64,000 nucleotides of DNA from Actinoallomurus vinaceus (lineage in GTDB: Bacteria; Actinomycetota; Actinomycetes; Streptosporangiales; Streptosporangiaceae), in assembly GCF_039542055.1 (NCBI RefSeq), contig NZ_BAABHK010000023.1, positions 1-64,000 on the forward strand, read 5' to 3'. Each line of letters opens with the position of its first letter. The stretch's first letter is position 1. Both the position numbers and the translations under genes were made by a program. The notes below the pieces were generated by a model. The model had not been told where the DNA came from, ran no database searches, and worked only from the letters and a program-made list of their open reading frames with translations. Positions 53,794 to 62,348 of the stretch are shown piece after piece.

Positions 53794-54336
53794 TCATCGG
53801 AGGGTTTCCAGGAGGGCCTCGCAGAGCTGGGCGTCGCGCACATCGGCGGGGATGAGCTGGTCCGCCTCGGTCAGCAGCGTGATGGTGTCGCGGGTGACGT
53901 CGACGTGGGCGATGCTCTCTTTGAGTCCCACGCCCTCCCCGATGAGTTGAAGGCCCAGGCCGGTGGACCTGCATGTGGACGTGTCGAAGTCGCGGGCTGT
54001 GAACCACAGTGCGTCCAGGCTGTACAGCGCGTCGATGGCGTCGCACGCTCCGAGACGCCAGGAACGGGCAACAAGCCCACAGACGGTGTCCCAGAAGGGC
54101 AGCGCGGCCACTTCCCCCATCTCCTCGCGTGCCTGGACGGCGATACGGGCGACCACGTCGTCCTCGGCCTGCGGTGGCGGTGACGCCGCTGCGGCGAGCT
54201 CCTCGAGAGCGGGCCAATCGCAGCCCAGGCGCAACAAGGACAGTGCGACGGCACGCCAGCCGTCACCGGCGGCCAGCCAGCCGACCGGGCAGGAGGCCAC
54301 GGAATGGGTCACTTGGGCGAGGCTGCGCCGGGGCAT
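53794..54336 (-). CDS. Hypothetical passenger protein inside the IS element
   Basis: 180 residues, no TM or known domain. Mostly helical (WRAVALSLLRLGCDWPALEELAAAAS, VARIAVQAREEMGEVAAL, DTVCGLVARSWRLGACDAIDALYSL) with good coding bias. It lies between the outer left end and the inner left end of the element, on the same strand as the transposase, so it is carried by the element. It does not look like a transposase. It could be host DNA captured when the outer end was used. Confidence 0.65.
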   Translation of the reverse strand: MPRRSLAQVTHSVASCPVGWLAAGDGWRAVALSLLRLGCDWPALEELAAAASPPPQAEDDVVARIAVQAREEMGEVAALPFWDTVCGLVARSWRLGACDAIDALYSLDALWFTARDFDTSTCRSTGLGLQLIGEGVGLKESIAHVDVTRDTITLLTEADQLIPADVRDAQLCEALLETLR

Positions 54337-54346
54337 GGACCTGAGT

Positions 54347-54997
54347 CTAAGAATGCCCGACAGCAGGCGTTACTTCAGGCACTTCGCCCAATTCCCCAAG
54401 CGCACAACGGGTCTTGTCGCTGTCGTAGCCTCGGTCCAGGTTCACGTTGGCTTGGTCGGGAAGGCCGCCGACCTGCTCATCGGCCGCCTTGAGGGTGGGC
54501 ACCAGCAGCGGGGAGTCGTGGCGGTTGGCGCCGGCCGAGACGATGCCGAGCGGGATGCCGGTGGCCTCGGTGGCGACCGAGCGCTTCAGGCCCTGTTTGC
54601 CCCGGTCCACCGGAGAGCGCCCGGCGGCCTCGCCGCCACACGGGGCCTTGGTGAGGCGGCCGTCCACGGACAGTTCGTCGAGCTGAAGGCCGATCATGCG
54701 GTCGTACGCTTGGAGGGCGAGCGAGTGGATCTGCTCGGCTATCCCCAACTGGGCCCAGTACTTGACGCGGCGTCTGATCGTGCGGTCCGAGCAGCCGGCG
54801 CTCGCGATGCGCTCGTAGCCGGAGCCGTGTACCAGGGCGGCGATGACGTGATCGAAGACCACCCGGTCGGGAATGCGCGGGTTGTGGCAGCCGAGCGGGT
54901 GGGTGTCGACGTGTTCGGGCAGCAGCGCCGCGAACTGGTCCCACAGCGGTTCGAGCAGGCATGATGGCACGACAGGCACGAGCCCTCCGGTGATCAC
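54347..54997 (-). pseudogene. IS5-family DDE transposase, C-terminally truncated
   Basis: 216 residues. The N-terminal HTH (RIPDRVVFDHVIAALVHGSGYERIASAGCSDRTIRRRVKY region) and catalytic domain with first Asp in ELSVDGRLTKAP and second in NLDRGYDSDKTR are present. The stretch with the third catalytic acid, expected some 30-40 residues further on, is missing: after GELG the frame runs into the inner left terminal repeat and stops. The enzyme should therefore be inactive. The ATG at 54997 is the family start region. Confidence 0.82.
54351..54376 (+). repeat. Internal, diverged left end of the IS5-family element
   Basis: The 26 bases match the outer left end (53715-53740) at 20 positions, and all six differences are transitions. 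It is preceded by the same CTAA. It has the same orientation as the outer left end and lies at the transposase stop. Confidence 0.8.
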
Positions 54998-55070
54998 TGA
55001 GCGTAGAGAACTCCATGATCACCAGGGCTCGTGCCTGCTGTGATTCCGGGCCCCCCAAGGGCCAGCCAGC

Positions 55071-55090
55071 GCGCCTACTGCCGGGCGCTC
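55071..55090 (-). repeat. Right terminal inverted repeat of the IS5-family element
   Basis: Perfect 20-bp inverted copy of 53715-53734, followed by TAAG. Confidence 0.9.
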
Positions 55091-55590
55091 TAAGACTGGA
55101 GTGGCAGGTCGCGCTGATACCAGGTGCCCGGCTTGCCGCCGAGATCCGCCGGGTCGGCAGGGCCGACCGGGACGAACCCGGCCTTGGTCAGCACCTTCTG
55201 GGACGCGGCATTCTCGCGAGCGGTGGCCGCCCTGAGCGTGCGCAGCCCGTGCCGCGCCGCCGCCAGCCGGCACAGCTCCTGGACGGTCGCGGTCGCCACG
55301 CCACGGCCGGCGACGTGCTGCGCGACCCGGTAGCCGAGCTTGGCAGTGCCGTCCTCGACGTCGTAGAGGTTGAACCGGCCCAGGACCGAGCCGTCCTCGG
55401 CGACGAGCACGTAGAAGGCGCAGGTGCCGGCCTCCTGCTCAGCCAGCAAGGCGCTGTGCCGGTCGGTGAACTGGTCGTAGAACGCGTCACCGCGATCGGA
55501 GATCGAGGCGGCGAAGTAGGCGCGATTCGCCAGCTCGAAGGCCAGGACCGCTGGGCCATGGCCGGCACGCAGCCGCTGTAGCTCAGGCAC
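55090..55590 (-). CDS. GNAT family N-acetyltransferase
   Basis: 166 residues. Acetyltransferase fold with the core VLVAEDGSVLGRFNLYDVED, YRVAQHVAGRGVATATVQEL (acetyl-CoA loop) and LRAATARENAASQKVLTKAGF. The stop codon TAG is formed at the border of the IS element, whose insertion site lies right at the 3' end, so the protein is apparently intact. The loss of downstream sequence may have removed a terminator. Confidence 0.92.
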   Translation of the reverse strand: MPELQRLRAGHGPAVLAFELANRAYFAASISDRGDAFYDQFTDRHSALLAEQEAGTCAFYVLVAEDGSVLGRFNLYDVEDGTAKLGYRVAQHVAGRGVATATVQELCRLAAARHGLRTLRAATARENAASQKVLTKAGFVPVGPADPADLGGKPGTWYQRDLPLQS

Positions 55591-55777
55591 TGTCCGACTC
55601 TACCCAGATGGCACGCTGGGAGAAATCCCGAATACCGCGAAGAAAGAATTCTTCACGGCGGTCGGCATGCAATGGACACGTTTGGCGTTGCGGCCACCAT
55701 TTTTACGCATCATCCGTACGCTGACCAGCGAAGACGTCACCGGGAGGGAATTCGCAAATCCCACAGAGAGGCATAAC

Positions 55778-56557
55778 ATGCACAATCCCCCAAGCCCCAC
55801 ACTGATCACTCTCGGCCGCCTCGTCCGGCGTTACCGCGACGCGTCAAGCATCCTCCAGGCCGACCTCGCGAAAAGGCTCGGCTACTCCGATGGATGGCTG
55901 AGCAACATCGAGACCGGCCAGCGACGCCTCCGCCGTGACCAGGTCACCGCCATCGAGCAGGAGCTGGGCGTCCCGCCCGGTGTGCTCATGGAGGTGTACG
56001 ACCTGCTGGAAGGCGAGAGCCTGCCTGGCTGGATGCGCGACTGGCTCGACGAGGAACGGCGCGCGTCGGCGCTCCGGGCGTTCGAACTGTCACTCGTACC
56101 GGGTCTACTGCAGACGCCCGACTACGCCCGCGCCGTCCTCGACAGCGACGAGGCTGCCGTCAATGCGCGCCTCGAACGCCAGGCCATTCTCAAAAGGGAA
56201 AATCCACCTACACTCAGGTGTGTACTGGACGAAACGGTCCTCACTCGCGGCTTCGGCGATGCGAAGGTGATGCACGACCAATTAGAGCACCTGGTGAATT
56301 CCGTGTCCCCCCGGCTCGCGGTCCAGATCATCCCGTCCGGCGTTCGGCATGAGGGTCTGCAAGGCGCATTCACGATCGCGACCGTCGACGGCAGCGAGGT
56401 GGCCTATATCGAGACCGCCGTTCGCGGTCTGGTCACGAGTAACCGGGACGACATCGCGTGCCTCATCGACGTCTGGGAGTCGATCCGGACGTCCACTCTG
56501 TCCCAGCGCGAATCGATCGAACTCATCGAGAGAACGGCAACGGAACGATGGACCTGA
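55778..56557 (+). CDS. XRE-family regulator with DUF5753
   Basis: 259 residues. Helix-turn-helix at about 10-65 (LGRLVRRYRDASSILQADLAKRLGYSDGWLSNIETGQRRL region) and DUF5753 at about 95-250 (FELSLVPGLLQTPDYARAVL, QIIPSGVRHEGLQGAFTIA). These actinomycete regulators pair with a DUF397 protein, and one overlaps its 3' end by 10 bp. An upstream in-frame start at 55667 exists but the ATG at 55778 gives the usual N-terminus, with AGAGAGG before it. Confidence 0.93.
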   Translation: MHNPPSPTLITLGRLVRRYRDASSILQADLAKRLGYSDGWLSNIETGQRRLRRDQVTAIEQELGVPPGVLMEVYDLLEGESLPGWMRDWLDEERRASALRAFELSLVPGLLQTPDYARAVLDSDEAAVNARLERQAILKRENPPTLRCVLDETVLTRGFGDAKVMHDQLEHLVNSVSPRLAVQIIPSGVRHEGLQGAFTIATVDGSEVAYIETAVRGLVTSNRDDIACLIDVWESIRTSTLSQRESIELIERTATERWT

Positions 56558-56643
56558 ACCACGCCGACTGGCGCAAGTCCCGGCGCAGCGGCACCAACGG
56601 TGGAAACTGCGTCGAGGTGTGTGTCACGGAGCAGGCGAACTAG
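56548..56643 (+). CDS. DUF397 protein, short form
   Basis: 31 residues, MDLNHADWRKSRRSGTNGGN followed by CVEVCVTEQAN. The DUF397 core is intact, but the usual C-terminal 25-30 residues (VRDSK...F and what follows) are absent. It overlaps the XRE/DUF5753 gene by 10 bp and is translated with it. It is either a naturally short form or a recent truncation. Confidence 0.75.
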   Translation: MDLNHADWRKSRRSGTNGGNCVEVCVTEQAN

Positions 56644-56651
56644 CCCCGTCT

Positions 56652-56700
56652 CGTTCGATGCCCCCTGGCCGCGAACGGCCCGGTCAGGAGGCATCGAACG
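56652..56700. terminator. Hairpin terminator between the DUF397 and epimerase genes
   Basis: CGTTCGATGCC (56652-56662) pairs perfectly with GGCATCGAACG (56690-56700), and CCTG/CAGG extends the stem after one mismatch. It lies between convergent genes. Confidence 0.8.
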
Positions 56701-56708
56701 GAGATAGC

Positions 56709-57743
56709 TCAGTCGACCACTGCTTTCAAACGGATGAGGCTTTCCGCGGTTTCGACGATGGTGCTCTCGGGGTCGCGGGGCGCCCACCCGAGCATGTCAC
56801 GCGCTTTCTCCGTGTGCAGGACGGGAATTTCACCCAGGCGGCCGACCACTTCCTGCAGTGCGGGATTGGACCGGGCGGCCTCGCGTACCTGATCGGCTGT
56901 GAGCTCCTGCGCCGGCACCTTGGCCGCCGATGCGCCCAGGTGCTTGGCGAGTATCTGAGCGACCTGGAGAAAGCTGATCGCCTCGCCGCTGCTGGCCAGG
57001 AACCGCTCGCCGGCGGCGGCGGGATGCCTCATGGCCCGTACGTGAAGGTCCGCGACGTCGCGCACGTCCACCACGCCGAAGTAGACCGGAGGCACCGCCG
57101 GCATGCCGCCTTCCAGCATCGCCTTGACCAAGCCGGTGGATGTGGAAAGGTGCGGTCCGAGAAGTGGGCCGAAGATCCCGCTGGGGTTGATCACCGTGAG
57201 TTCGAGGTCGCCTCCTTCCGCCTGGACGAAGTCCCAGGCCGCCCGTTCGGCGATCGCCTTTGACCTGATGTATGGCGGGTTATCGTCAGCGGGGTCCGTC
57301 CAGTCGGTCTCGTCGTACTCATTGCCGGGCTTGTGGCTGTATCCCACCGCAGCAAACGACGACGTCATCACCACGCGCTTGACCTCGGCGTCGCGCGCGG
57401 CCCGCAGGACGCGAAGCGCGCCGTCACGCGCGGGAACGATGACTTCGTCGGGATTCTGCGGCTGAGCGGCCGGAAACGGCGACGCGACGTGCAGGACGTA
57501 AGTGCACCCGGCCACGGCCTCCGCCCAGCCCTCGTCCTCGGACAGATCGGCGCTGACGATCTCCAGCCGGCCGCTGGGATCTGCCACCATCGCCCGAAGC
57601 TCGGTCGCCCGACCGAGGGAACGGACGGTCGCGCGTACCGTGTGCCCGTTCGCGAGCAGGCGGCCGACGACGTGCGACCCGAGGTAGCCGCTGCCGCCCG
57701 TCACCAGCACAAGACCGTCGTCGTGCGTGGACTCCAGTGTCAT
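56709..57743 (-). CDS. NAD-dependent epimerase/dehydratase (dihydroflavonol reductase-like)
   Basis: 344 residues of the extended SDR class. VLVTGGSGYLGSHVVGRLLA binds the cofactor. YIRSKAIAERAAW and the preceding VVMTSSFAAVGYSH supply the reductase-type catalytic residues (Ser and Lys clear, the Tyr in YIRSK). FGVVDVRDVADLHVRAM is the family region. The ATG at 57743 follows AAGGA. It sits 51 bp after a MerR gene on the same strand and is the probable target of that regulator. Confidence 0.9.
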   Translation of the reverse strand: MTLESTHDDGLVLVTGGSGYLGSHVVGRLLANGHTVRATVRSLGRATELRAMVADPSGRLEIVSADLSEDEGWAEAVAGCTYVLHVASPFPAAQPQNPDEVIVPARDGALRVLRAARDAEVKRVVMTSSFAAVGYSHKPGNEYDETDWTDPADDNPPYIRSKAIAERAAWDFVQAEGGDLELTVINPSGIFGPLLGPHLSTSTGLVKAMLEGGMPAVPPVYFGVVDVRDVADLHVRAMRHPAAAGERFLASSGEAISFLQVAQILAKHLGASAAKVPAQELTADQVREAARSNPALQEVVGRLGEIPVLHTEKARDMLGWAPRDPESTIVETAESLIRLKAVVD

Positions 57744-57794
57744 GTCGTTCCTTGTCGTCAACGCTTTTCGAGCCACCTGCGAAACAGCTCACTT

Positions 57795-58250
57795 TCACCG
57801 CAACTCAGGCACGACGTGCACGAGCTCCGCGATGACCTGGCGCTCGGTCTCGGTGTCGCCACGCTCGCGCGCGTCCCACAACTCGGCCTTGAGCCGCAGG
57901 TACCGCAGGCGGACGCGCATGCGTTCCATCTCCTCGGCGACCCGCTCGGCGTTGCGCTGGAACAGCTCGCGCATCTGCCCGGCCTCCCGGTGCCCCTCGG
58001 CCAGGTGCCGCAGATAGGCACGCATGTCCTGCACGCTCACCCCGGCACCCCGCAAACAGCTCAGCGCCTCGATCCTGTCCACCACGACGGCGCTGTAGCG
58101 CCGGTGACCGCTGCTCTCATCCCGGTCCACCGGGTCGATGAGGCCGATCTTCTCGTAGTAGCGCAACGTCGGCTCCGACAGACCGCTGAGCCGGGAGACC
58201 TCCTGAATCGTCAGGGGGCAGGCGCCTCGGACCTTCTGTGCCGCTGTCAT
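57795..58250 (-). CDS. MerR family transcriptional regulator
   Basis: 151 residues. MerR helix-turn-helix and wing at about 13-80 (LTIQEVSRLSGLSEPTLRYYEKIGLIDPVDRDESSGHRRYS), then a long dimerisation helix (about 85-135). No cluster of Cys suggests a metal; the effector is unknown. First gene of a two-gene unit with the epimerase. A perfect palindrome in an unusual-spacing promoter lies 16 bp upstream. Confidence 0.93.
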   Translation of the reverse strand: MTAAQKVRGACPLTIQEVSRLSGLSEPTLRYYEKIGLIDPVDRDESSGHRRYSAVVVDRIEALSCLRGAGVSVQDMRAYLRHLAEGHREAGQMRELFQRNAERVAEEMERMRVRLRYLRLKAELWDARERGDTETERQVIAELVHVVPELR

Positions 58251-58266
58251 GCACCGAGTGTCGGAT

Positions 58267-58284
58267 ACTTAAAGCGCTTTAAGT
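58267..58284 (-). promoter_or_regulatory. MerR operator: perfect 18-bp palindrome in a long-spacer promoter
   Basis: ACTTAAAGCGCTTTAAGT is self-complementary over 18 bp. On the minus strand TTGACT overlaps its start and GACACT follows after 19 bp. This spacing is typical of MerR-type promoters that need DNA distortion for activation. It lies 16 bp upstream of the merR start. Confidence 0.8.
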
Positions 58285-58368
58285 CAAGAGCGATCACGCT
58301 CCGGCCGCTGACGCCGCCTACCTTGCGGTTCGTCGTGGGAACGCGAACGCCCGGCTCGAATGTGACGG

Positions 58369-58929
58369 TCAGGCGGCTGCGGGGACCGTGCGCGCCGCCA
58401 GGAGACGGCTGCGGATCAGGATGCCCAGGCGGGTCGCGATGACCATGCTCAGGGTGAAGAAGAGGATCGAGTCGCCGAAGGCGGCCGGGCTAATGCGGTT
58501 CTCGACGAGGAACCGGCCCAGGTCCCGGGTGAACCAGTGCTGGCAGCCGTACACGAACAGCTGGCGAAGCACGCTGATCAGGACCCAGACGACGACGTAC
58601 GCGTAACCGGCGTCGTACCAGCCCTTGCCCTCCTCGTCCACGCTCACGCGCAGCATCGCGCAGGCCAGCGCCCCGACCGCGATCCCGGCGACGACCGATG
58701 CTGCTTCCATCGTCAGGCCGCCACCGGCGGCGTCGAACTTCGGCAGGACGAACGGCACGATCGCGACGCTGAGCAGGAGCGGCCGGACGATGGGGAAGAG
58801 CGTCACCCGGTTGTGCCCCCAGTCCTTGATCAGGATGGCGGCGAGGATCACCAGATTGACGATCGTTATCGCGGACAACGCCTTCTCCTCGCACTGCCCC
58901 GGCGCGCCCTGGCCGGTCGTGTCCGTCAC
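58369..58929 (-). CDS. Polytopic membrane protein
   Basis: 186 residues with about five hydrophobic segments (SAITIVNLVILAAILI, LLLSVAIVPFVLP, ASVVAGIAVGALACAML, AYVVVWVLISVL, ILFFTLSMVIATRLGILI). GTG start. The family is not recognised. It is divergent from the sensor kinase gene next door, so it may be a target or partner of that two-component system, as divergently encoded membrane proteins of NarL-type systems often are. Confidence 0.75.
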   Translation of the reverse strand: MTDTTGQGAPGQCEEKALSAITIVNLVILAAILIKDWGHNRVTLFPIVRPLLLSVAIVPFVLPKFDAAGGGLTMEAASVVAGIAVGALACAMLRVSVDEEGKGWYDAGYAYVVVWVLISVLRQLFVYGCQHWFTRDLGRFLVENRISPAAFGDSILFFTLSMVIATRLGILIRSRLLAARTVPAAA

Positions 58930-59018
58930 CGTACGAGGAGAGCCGGTTGGAGATCGTCCGCCTCCTGGTTGGATATCTGGGTGGAAACCGCCGCATCACC
59001 GTGGTGGGGAGGGTGTGG

Positions 59019-60167
59019 ATGGTGCGAAGGTCGTTTCGCGGCCGGTTGAGCGGTCAGTGGCCGGTCCGCGCGGCGATGCTCGCCGGGCTCGCGTTCATGG
59101 TGTGGGGAGAGACCACCCACAGGGGCGCCGCCGGGCTGCACGGCACGCAGCTGCGGACCTCGATCGCGCTGACGCTCGCGTCGGCCGCGTGGTTTGCCTG
59201 GGCGGTCATCGGACCGCGTGGGAACGGCCCGGCGCTGCGAGCGGCGATCGCCTGCACCGGCCTGGCAGGCAGCGCGCTGCTGTTCGTGCATCCGCAGCCC
59301 GCCGTGTACTGGTTCACCTTCTGGGCCTGTATCGACGCCGGCACCATGTTCCCTCGCCGCGAGGGCGCGATGCTGATGGGCGGCTGCTGCGGCGTCCTCC
59401 TCACCGGCTACCTCCTCGGGCACGGCGACGCGCTCGCCACCTTCGCGGCGGTCACGTTCGTCGCCTACCTGGTCGGGCGCAACCACCGCCTCCACACCGA
59501 CCGCGCCGAGCAGGCGCGGCTGCTGGCCGAGCAGACCGTACTGGCGAGCGAACGCCAGGCACAGGCGGCGACCCTCGCCGAGCGCGGCCGGATCGCCCGT
59601 GAGCTGCACGACGTCCTCGGGCATTCGCTGACCGCCCTGTCCCTCCAGCTCGAGGCCGCCGACGCCGCGCTGGAGTTCGCCGACGACCGGGACCAGGCCC
59701 GCCGGCACCTCGCGCGTGCCCGGACGCTCACCCGGTCGGGCCAGGAAGAGGCCGTCGCCGCCGTACGGACGCTGGGCGAAGGCGAGGTCGCCGTCCAGGA
59801 GCTGATCGAGGGGCTGGTCGAGGCGTTCCGCCATGACACGGGGGTGTCCGTCGAGTGGTCGCTGCGGGGTGACGCCCGGCCGCTACCCGCCGACTCGGCG
59901 CTGGCGATCTACCGCACCGTCCAGGAGTCCCTCACCAATGCCCGGAAGCACGCTCCCGGCGCCGACGTACGCGTCAGCCTCCACTACCTCGACGACGGTC
60001 TGGCGGTCGAGGTGACCAACGGCCCGGCGCGAACGCGCGGCGCCGACACCGTCGACGGCGGGTACGGGCTGTCCGCGATGCGGGAGCGCGTCCGGCTGGC
60101 GGGCGGCACGGTCACCAGCGGATCGACCGAGGACGGCTGGCGAGTGCGCGCCCGGGTCGGCCGGTGA
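59019..60167 (+). CDS. NarL-type sensor histidine kinase
   Basis: 382 residues. An N-terminal membrane part of about five TM segments (residues 15-155) carries little extracellular sequence. A HisKA_3 dimerisation domain with phospho-accepting H197 in RGRIARELHDVLGHSLTALS and an HATPase domain (QESLTNARKHA, GYGLSAMRERVRLAGG) follow. The ATG at 59019 has GGGAGG upstream and leaves room for divergent promoters; TTG at 58947 is an alternative. The stop overlaps the regulator start (GTGA). Confidence 0.92.
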   Translation: MVRRSFRGRLSGQWPVRAAMLAGLAFMVWGETTHRGAAGLHGTQLRTSIALTLASAAWFAWAVIGPRGNGPALRAAIACTGLAGSALLFVHPQPAVYWFTFWACIDAGTMFPRREGAMLMGGCCGVLLTGYLLGHGDALATFAAVTFVAYLVGRNHRLHTDRAEQARLLAEQTVLASERQAQAATLAERGRIARELHDVLGHSLTALSLQLEAADAALEFADDRDQARRHLARARTLTRSGQEEAVAAVRTLGEGEVAVQELIEGLVEAFRHDTGVSVEWSLRGDARPLPADSALAIYRTVQESLTNARKHAPGADVRVSLHYLDDGLAVEVTNGPARTRGADTVDGGYGLSAMRERVRLAGGTVTSGSTEDGWRVRARVGR

Positions 60168-60817
60168 GCGAGCCCGCCGTCCGCGTGGTCGTCGCGGACG
60201 ACCAGGCCACCGTACGGGAGGGGCTGGCCGCGCTCCTCGAACTACTCCCGGGCATCGAGGTCGTCGCCCAGGCCGAGGACGGTCATACGGCGCTCGCGGC
60301 GGTCGCCGCCCACCGGCCGGACGTCGTGCTGATGGATCTGCGCATGCCGGGGATGGACGGAACAGAGGCGACCCGGCGGATCGTCGCGGACCATCCCGAG
60401 GTCGCCGTCGTCGTGCTCACCTCGTACGCCGACGACGACTCGGTCCTGGCCGCCCTGGCCGCCGGCGCCCGCGGGTTCCTCACCAAGAACGCGGGCCACC
60501 GGGAGATCCGGCAGGCGGTCACCGCCGCCGCGGCGGGCCTGGCTCCCGTCGACCCGGCCGTCCAGGCACGCCTGGTGGCGACCGCCCGTACGGGGCGTGT
60601 TCCCGAACGCACGCGACTCCCCGACGGGCTCACCGTGCGGGAGGCCGAGGTGCTCACACTGATCAGCGCCGGGCTCTCGAACGGGCAGATCGCCGCCCGG
60701 CTGCACATCGAGACGGTGACCGTGAAGTCGCACATCAACCGGGCGTTCGCCAAGGCGGGGATCGCCACCCGAGCCGAGGTCGCCGCCTACACTGCCCGCC
60801 ACGGCCTGACCGGCTGA
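60164..60817 (+). CDS. NarL/LuxR-type response regulator
   Basis: 217 residues. Receiver domain with acidic pair ADD at 11-13 and phospho-accepting D58 (VVLMDLRMPG), followed by a Lys in LTKNA. LuxR helix-turn-helix at about 153-210 (LTVREAEVLTLISAGLSNGQIAARLHIETVTVKSHINRAFAKAG region). GTG start overlaps the kinase stop by four bases. It forms a two-component system with the kinase; the target is not obvious but could include the divergent membrane gene. Confidence 0.95.
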   Translation: MSEPAVRVVVADDQATVREGLAALLELLPGIEVVAQAEDGHTALAAVAAHRPDVVLMDLRMPGMDGTEATRRIVADHPEVAVVVLTSYADDDSVLAALAAGARGFLTKNAGHREIRQAVTAAAAGLAPVDPAVQARLVATARTGRVPERTRLPDGLTVREAEVLTLISAGLSNGQIAARLHIETVTVKSHINRAFAKAGIATRAEVAAYTARHGLTG

Positions 60818-60841
60818 CCCCGCCTTCCCCGGAAAGGACGA

Positions 60842-62245
60842 TCAATGGTGGAAGCTCGTGCCGTCCTCGGGGCCCATCATCGGCCGGGGCTGCTTTCGCA
60901 ACCACGGCAGTAGGCTCTCCAGGTCCTCGACCAGCCTGTCGGCGAGGTCCAGCGAGAATCCGTTCCGAACCACGACCCGGAGTACTGCCAGGTCCTGGCG
61001 GTCGGCCGGGAAGGTGTAGGCCGGAACCAGCCAGCCGAACTCCCGCAGCCGTCGAGAGACATCGAAGACGTCGAACTCGGTCACCTCATCGGTGGTGGTG
61101 AAGGCGAGCACCGGTAGTTGGTCGCCGCGAGTGAGCAACCGGAAGCAGCCCATCGCCTCGATCCGCGCGGCCAGGTGCGTCGCGACGTCCCGGCTCGCCT
61201 GCTGGACGGCGCGATAGCCCTCGAAACCGAGCCGCAGGAAGTTGTAGTACTGCGCGACCACCTGCGAACCGGGCCTGGAGAAATTAAGCGAGAATGTGGG
61301 CATGTCGCCGCCCAGATAGTTCACGCGCTCCACCAGTTCTTCGGGCAGCGCCTCGCGGTCGCGCCACAAAGCCCAGCCGACTCCCGGGTACACCAGCCCG
61401 TACTTGTGGCCGGAGGTGTTGATCGAGGCGACGCGGGGAAGCCGGAAGTCCCATACCAGGTCGGGATCCAGGAACGGCGCGATCATGCCCCCGGATGCGC
61501 CGTCCACGTGGACGGGCACCTTCCACCCTGTACGCTCCTCCAGCGCGTCGAGGGCGGCGCAGATCTCGGCGACCGGCTCGTAGCTGCCGTCCATCGTCGA
61601 GCCGAGGATGGCCACCACGCCGATGGTGTTCTCATCACACCGCGCGGCGGCTTCTTCCGCACCGAGATGGAACCGGTCACCGGCCATCGGCACCTGACGC
61701 GCCTCCACCTCCCAGAAATTGCAGAACTTCTCCCAGCACACCTGCACGTTGGTGCCCATCACCAGGTTGGGCCGAGCCCCGGCGGCGTACCGATCGGCAT
61801 TGCGGTGCATCCATCGACGCTTGAGCGCCATCCCGGCGAGCATGCATGCCTCACTCGATCCGGTCGTGGAGCAGCCGACCGCGGTGTCGGGGTCGGGAGC
61901 GTTCCATAGGTCGGCCAGCATCGCGACGCAGCGGCGCTCCAGTTCGGCCGCCTGAGGGTACTCGTCCTTGTCGATGATGTTCTTGTCGGCGGTCTCGGCC
62001 ATGAGCGTGGCCGCCTGTGGTTCCATCCAGGTGGTCACGAACGTGGCGAGGTTCTGGCGGGAGTTACCATCCAGCATCATCTCGTCGCGGACGAGCTGAT
62101 AGGCGGTCGCCGGGGCCATCGGACGCTCGGGAAGCCGATGCCGCGGGAGGACGGCCTCGACACCGGATACCGGGTCCGCCTCCCCGAACAGCGGATTCAC
62201 GTGTAGCGGTCGTTGACGGCCGTCCTCGCCCTTGTGCAACGCCAT
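60842..62245 (-). CDS. gadB: Glutamate decarboxylase
   Basis: 467 residues, PLP fold type I. The Lys that binds PLP is K281 in INTSGHKYGLVYPGVGW. The upstream HVDGASGGMIAPFLDPDLVWDFRL and GCSTTGSSEACMLAGMALKRRW are strict marks of glutamate decarboxylase. The C-terminus ends GTSFHH, close to the His-containing tail of the E. coli enzymes that responds to pH. A perfect AAGGAGGT (62254-62261) lies eight bases before the ATG at 62245. It produces GABA and consumes a proton. No GABA antiporter gene is nearby. Confidence 0.96.
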   Translation of the reverse strand: MALHKGEDGRQRPLHVNPLFGEADPVSGVEAVLPRHRLPERPMAPATAYQLVRDEMMLDGNSRQNLATFVTTWMEPQAATLMAETADKNIIDKDEYPQAAELERRCVAMLADLWNAPDPDTAVGCSTTGSSEACMLAGMALKRRWMHRNADRYAAGARPNLVMGTNVQVCWEKFCNFWEVEARQVPMAGDRFHLGAEEAAARCDENTIGVVAILGSTMDGSYEPVAEICAALDALEERTGWKVPVHVDGASGGMIAPFLDPDLVWDFRLPRVASINTSGHKYGLVYPGVGWALWRDREALPEELVERVNYLGGDMPTFSLNFSRPGSQVVAQYYNFLRLGFEGYRAVQQASRDVATHLAARIEAMGCFRLLTRGDQLPVLAFTTTDEVTEFDVFDVSRRLREFGWLVPAYTFPADRQDLAVLRVVVRNGFSLDLADRLVEDLESLLPWLRKQPRPMMGPEDGTSFHH

Positions 62246-62348
62246 CGGTCGTGACCTCCTTCGTCGGCTCATGCGAACCTGACAGGCGGCGCTTTAAGAA
62301 GAGGTATGTGCGCCTTCTCGCCTGTAGCCCAGCAGATCCCCCGGTGGC

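Larger units (their letters stand above)
53715..55090. mobile_element. IS5-family insertion element with passenger gene, 1376 bp
   Basis: The left end GAGCGCCCGGCAGTAGGCGC (53715-53734) is perfectly inverted at 55071-55090 (20 bp). Both sides are flanked by TAA, and the pentamer CTAAG spans each border (53711-53715 and 55090-55094), consistent with a TNA-type target duplication of the IS5 family. Inside are a hypothetical gene and a truncated transposase. A second, diverged left end (54351-54376) lies between them. The insertion sits immediately after the stop codon of a GNAT gene. Confidence 0.85.
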
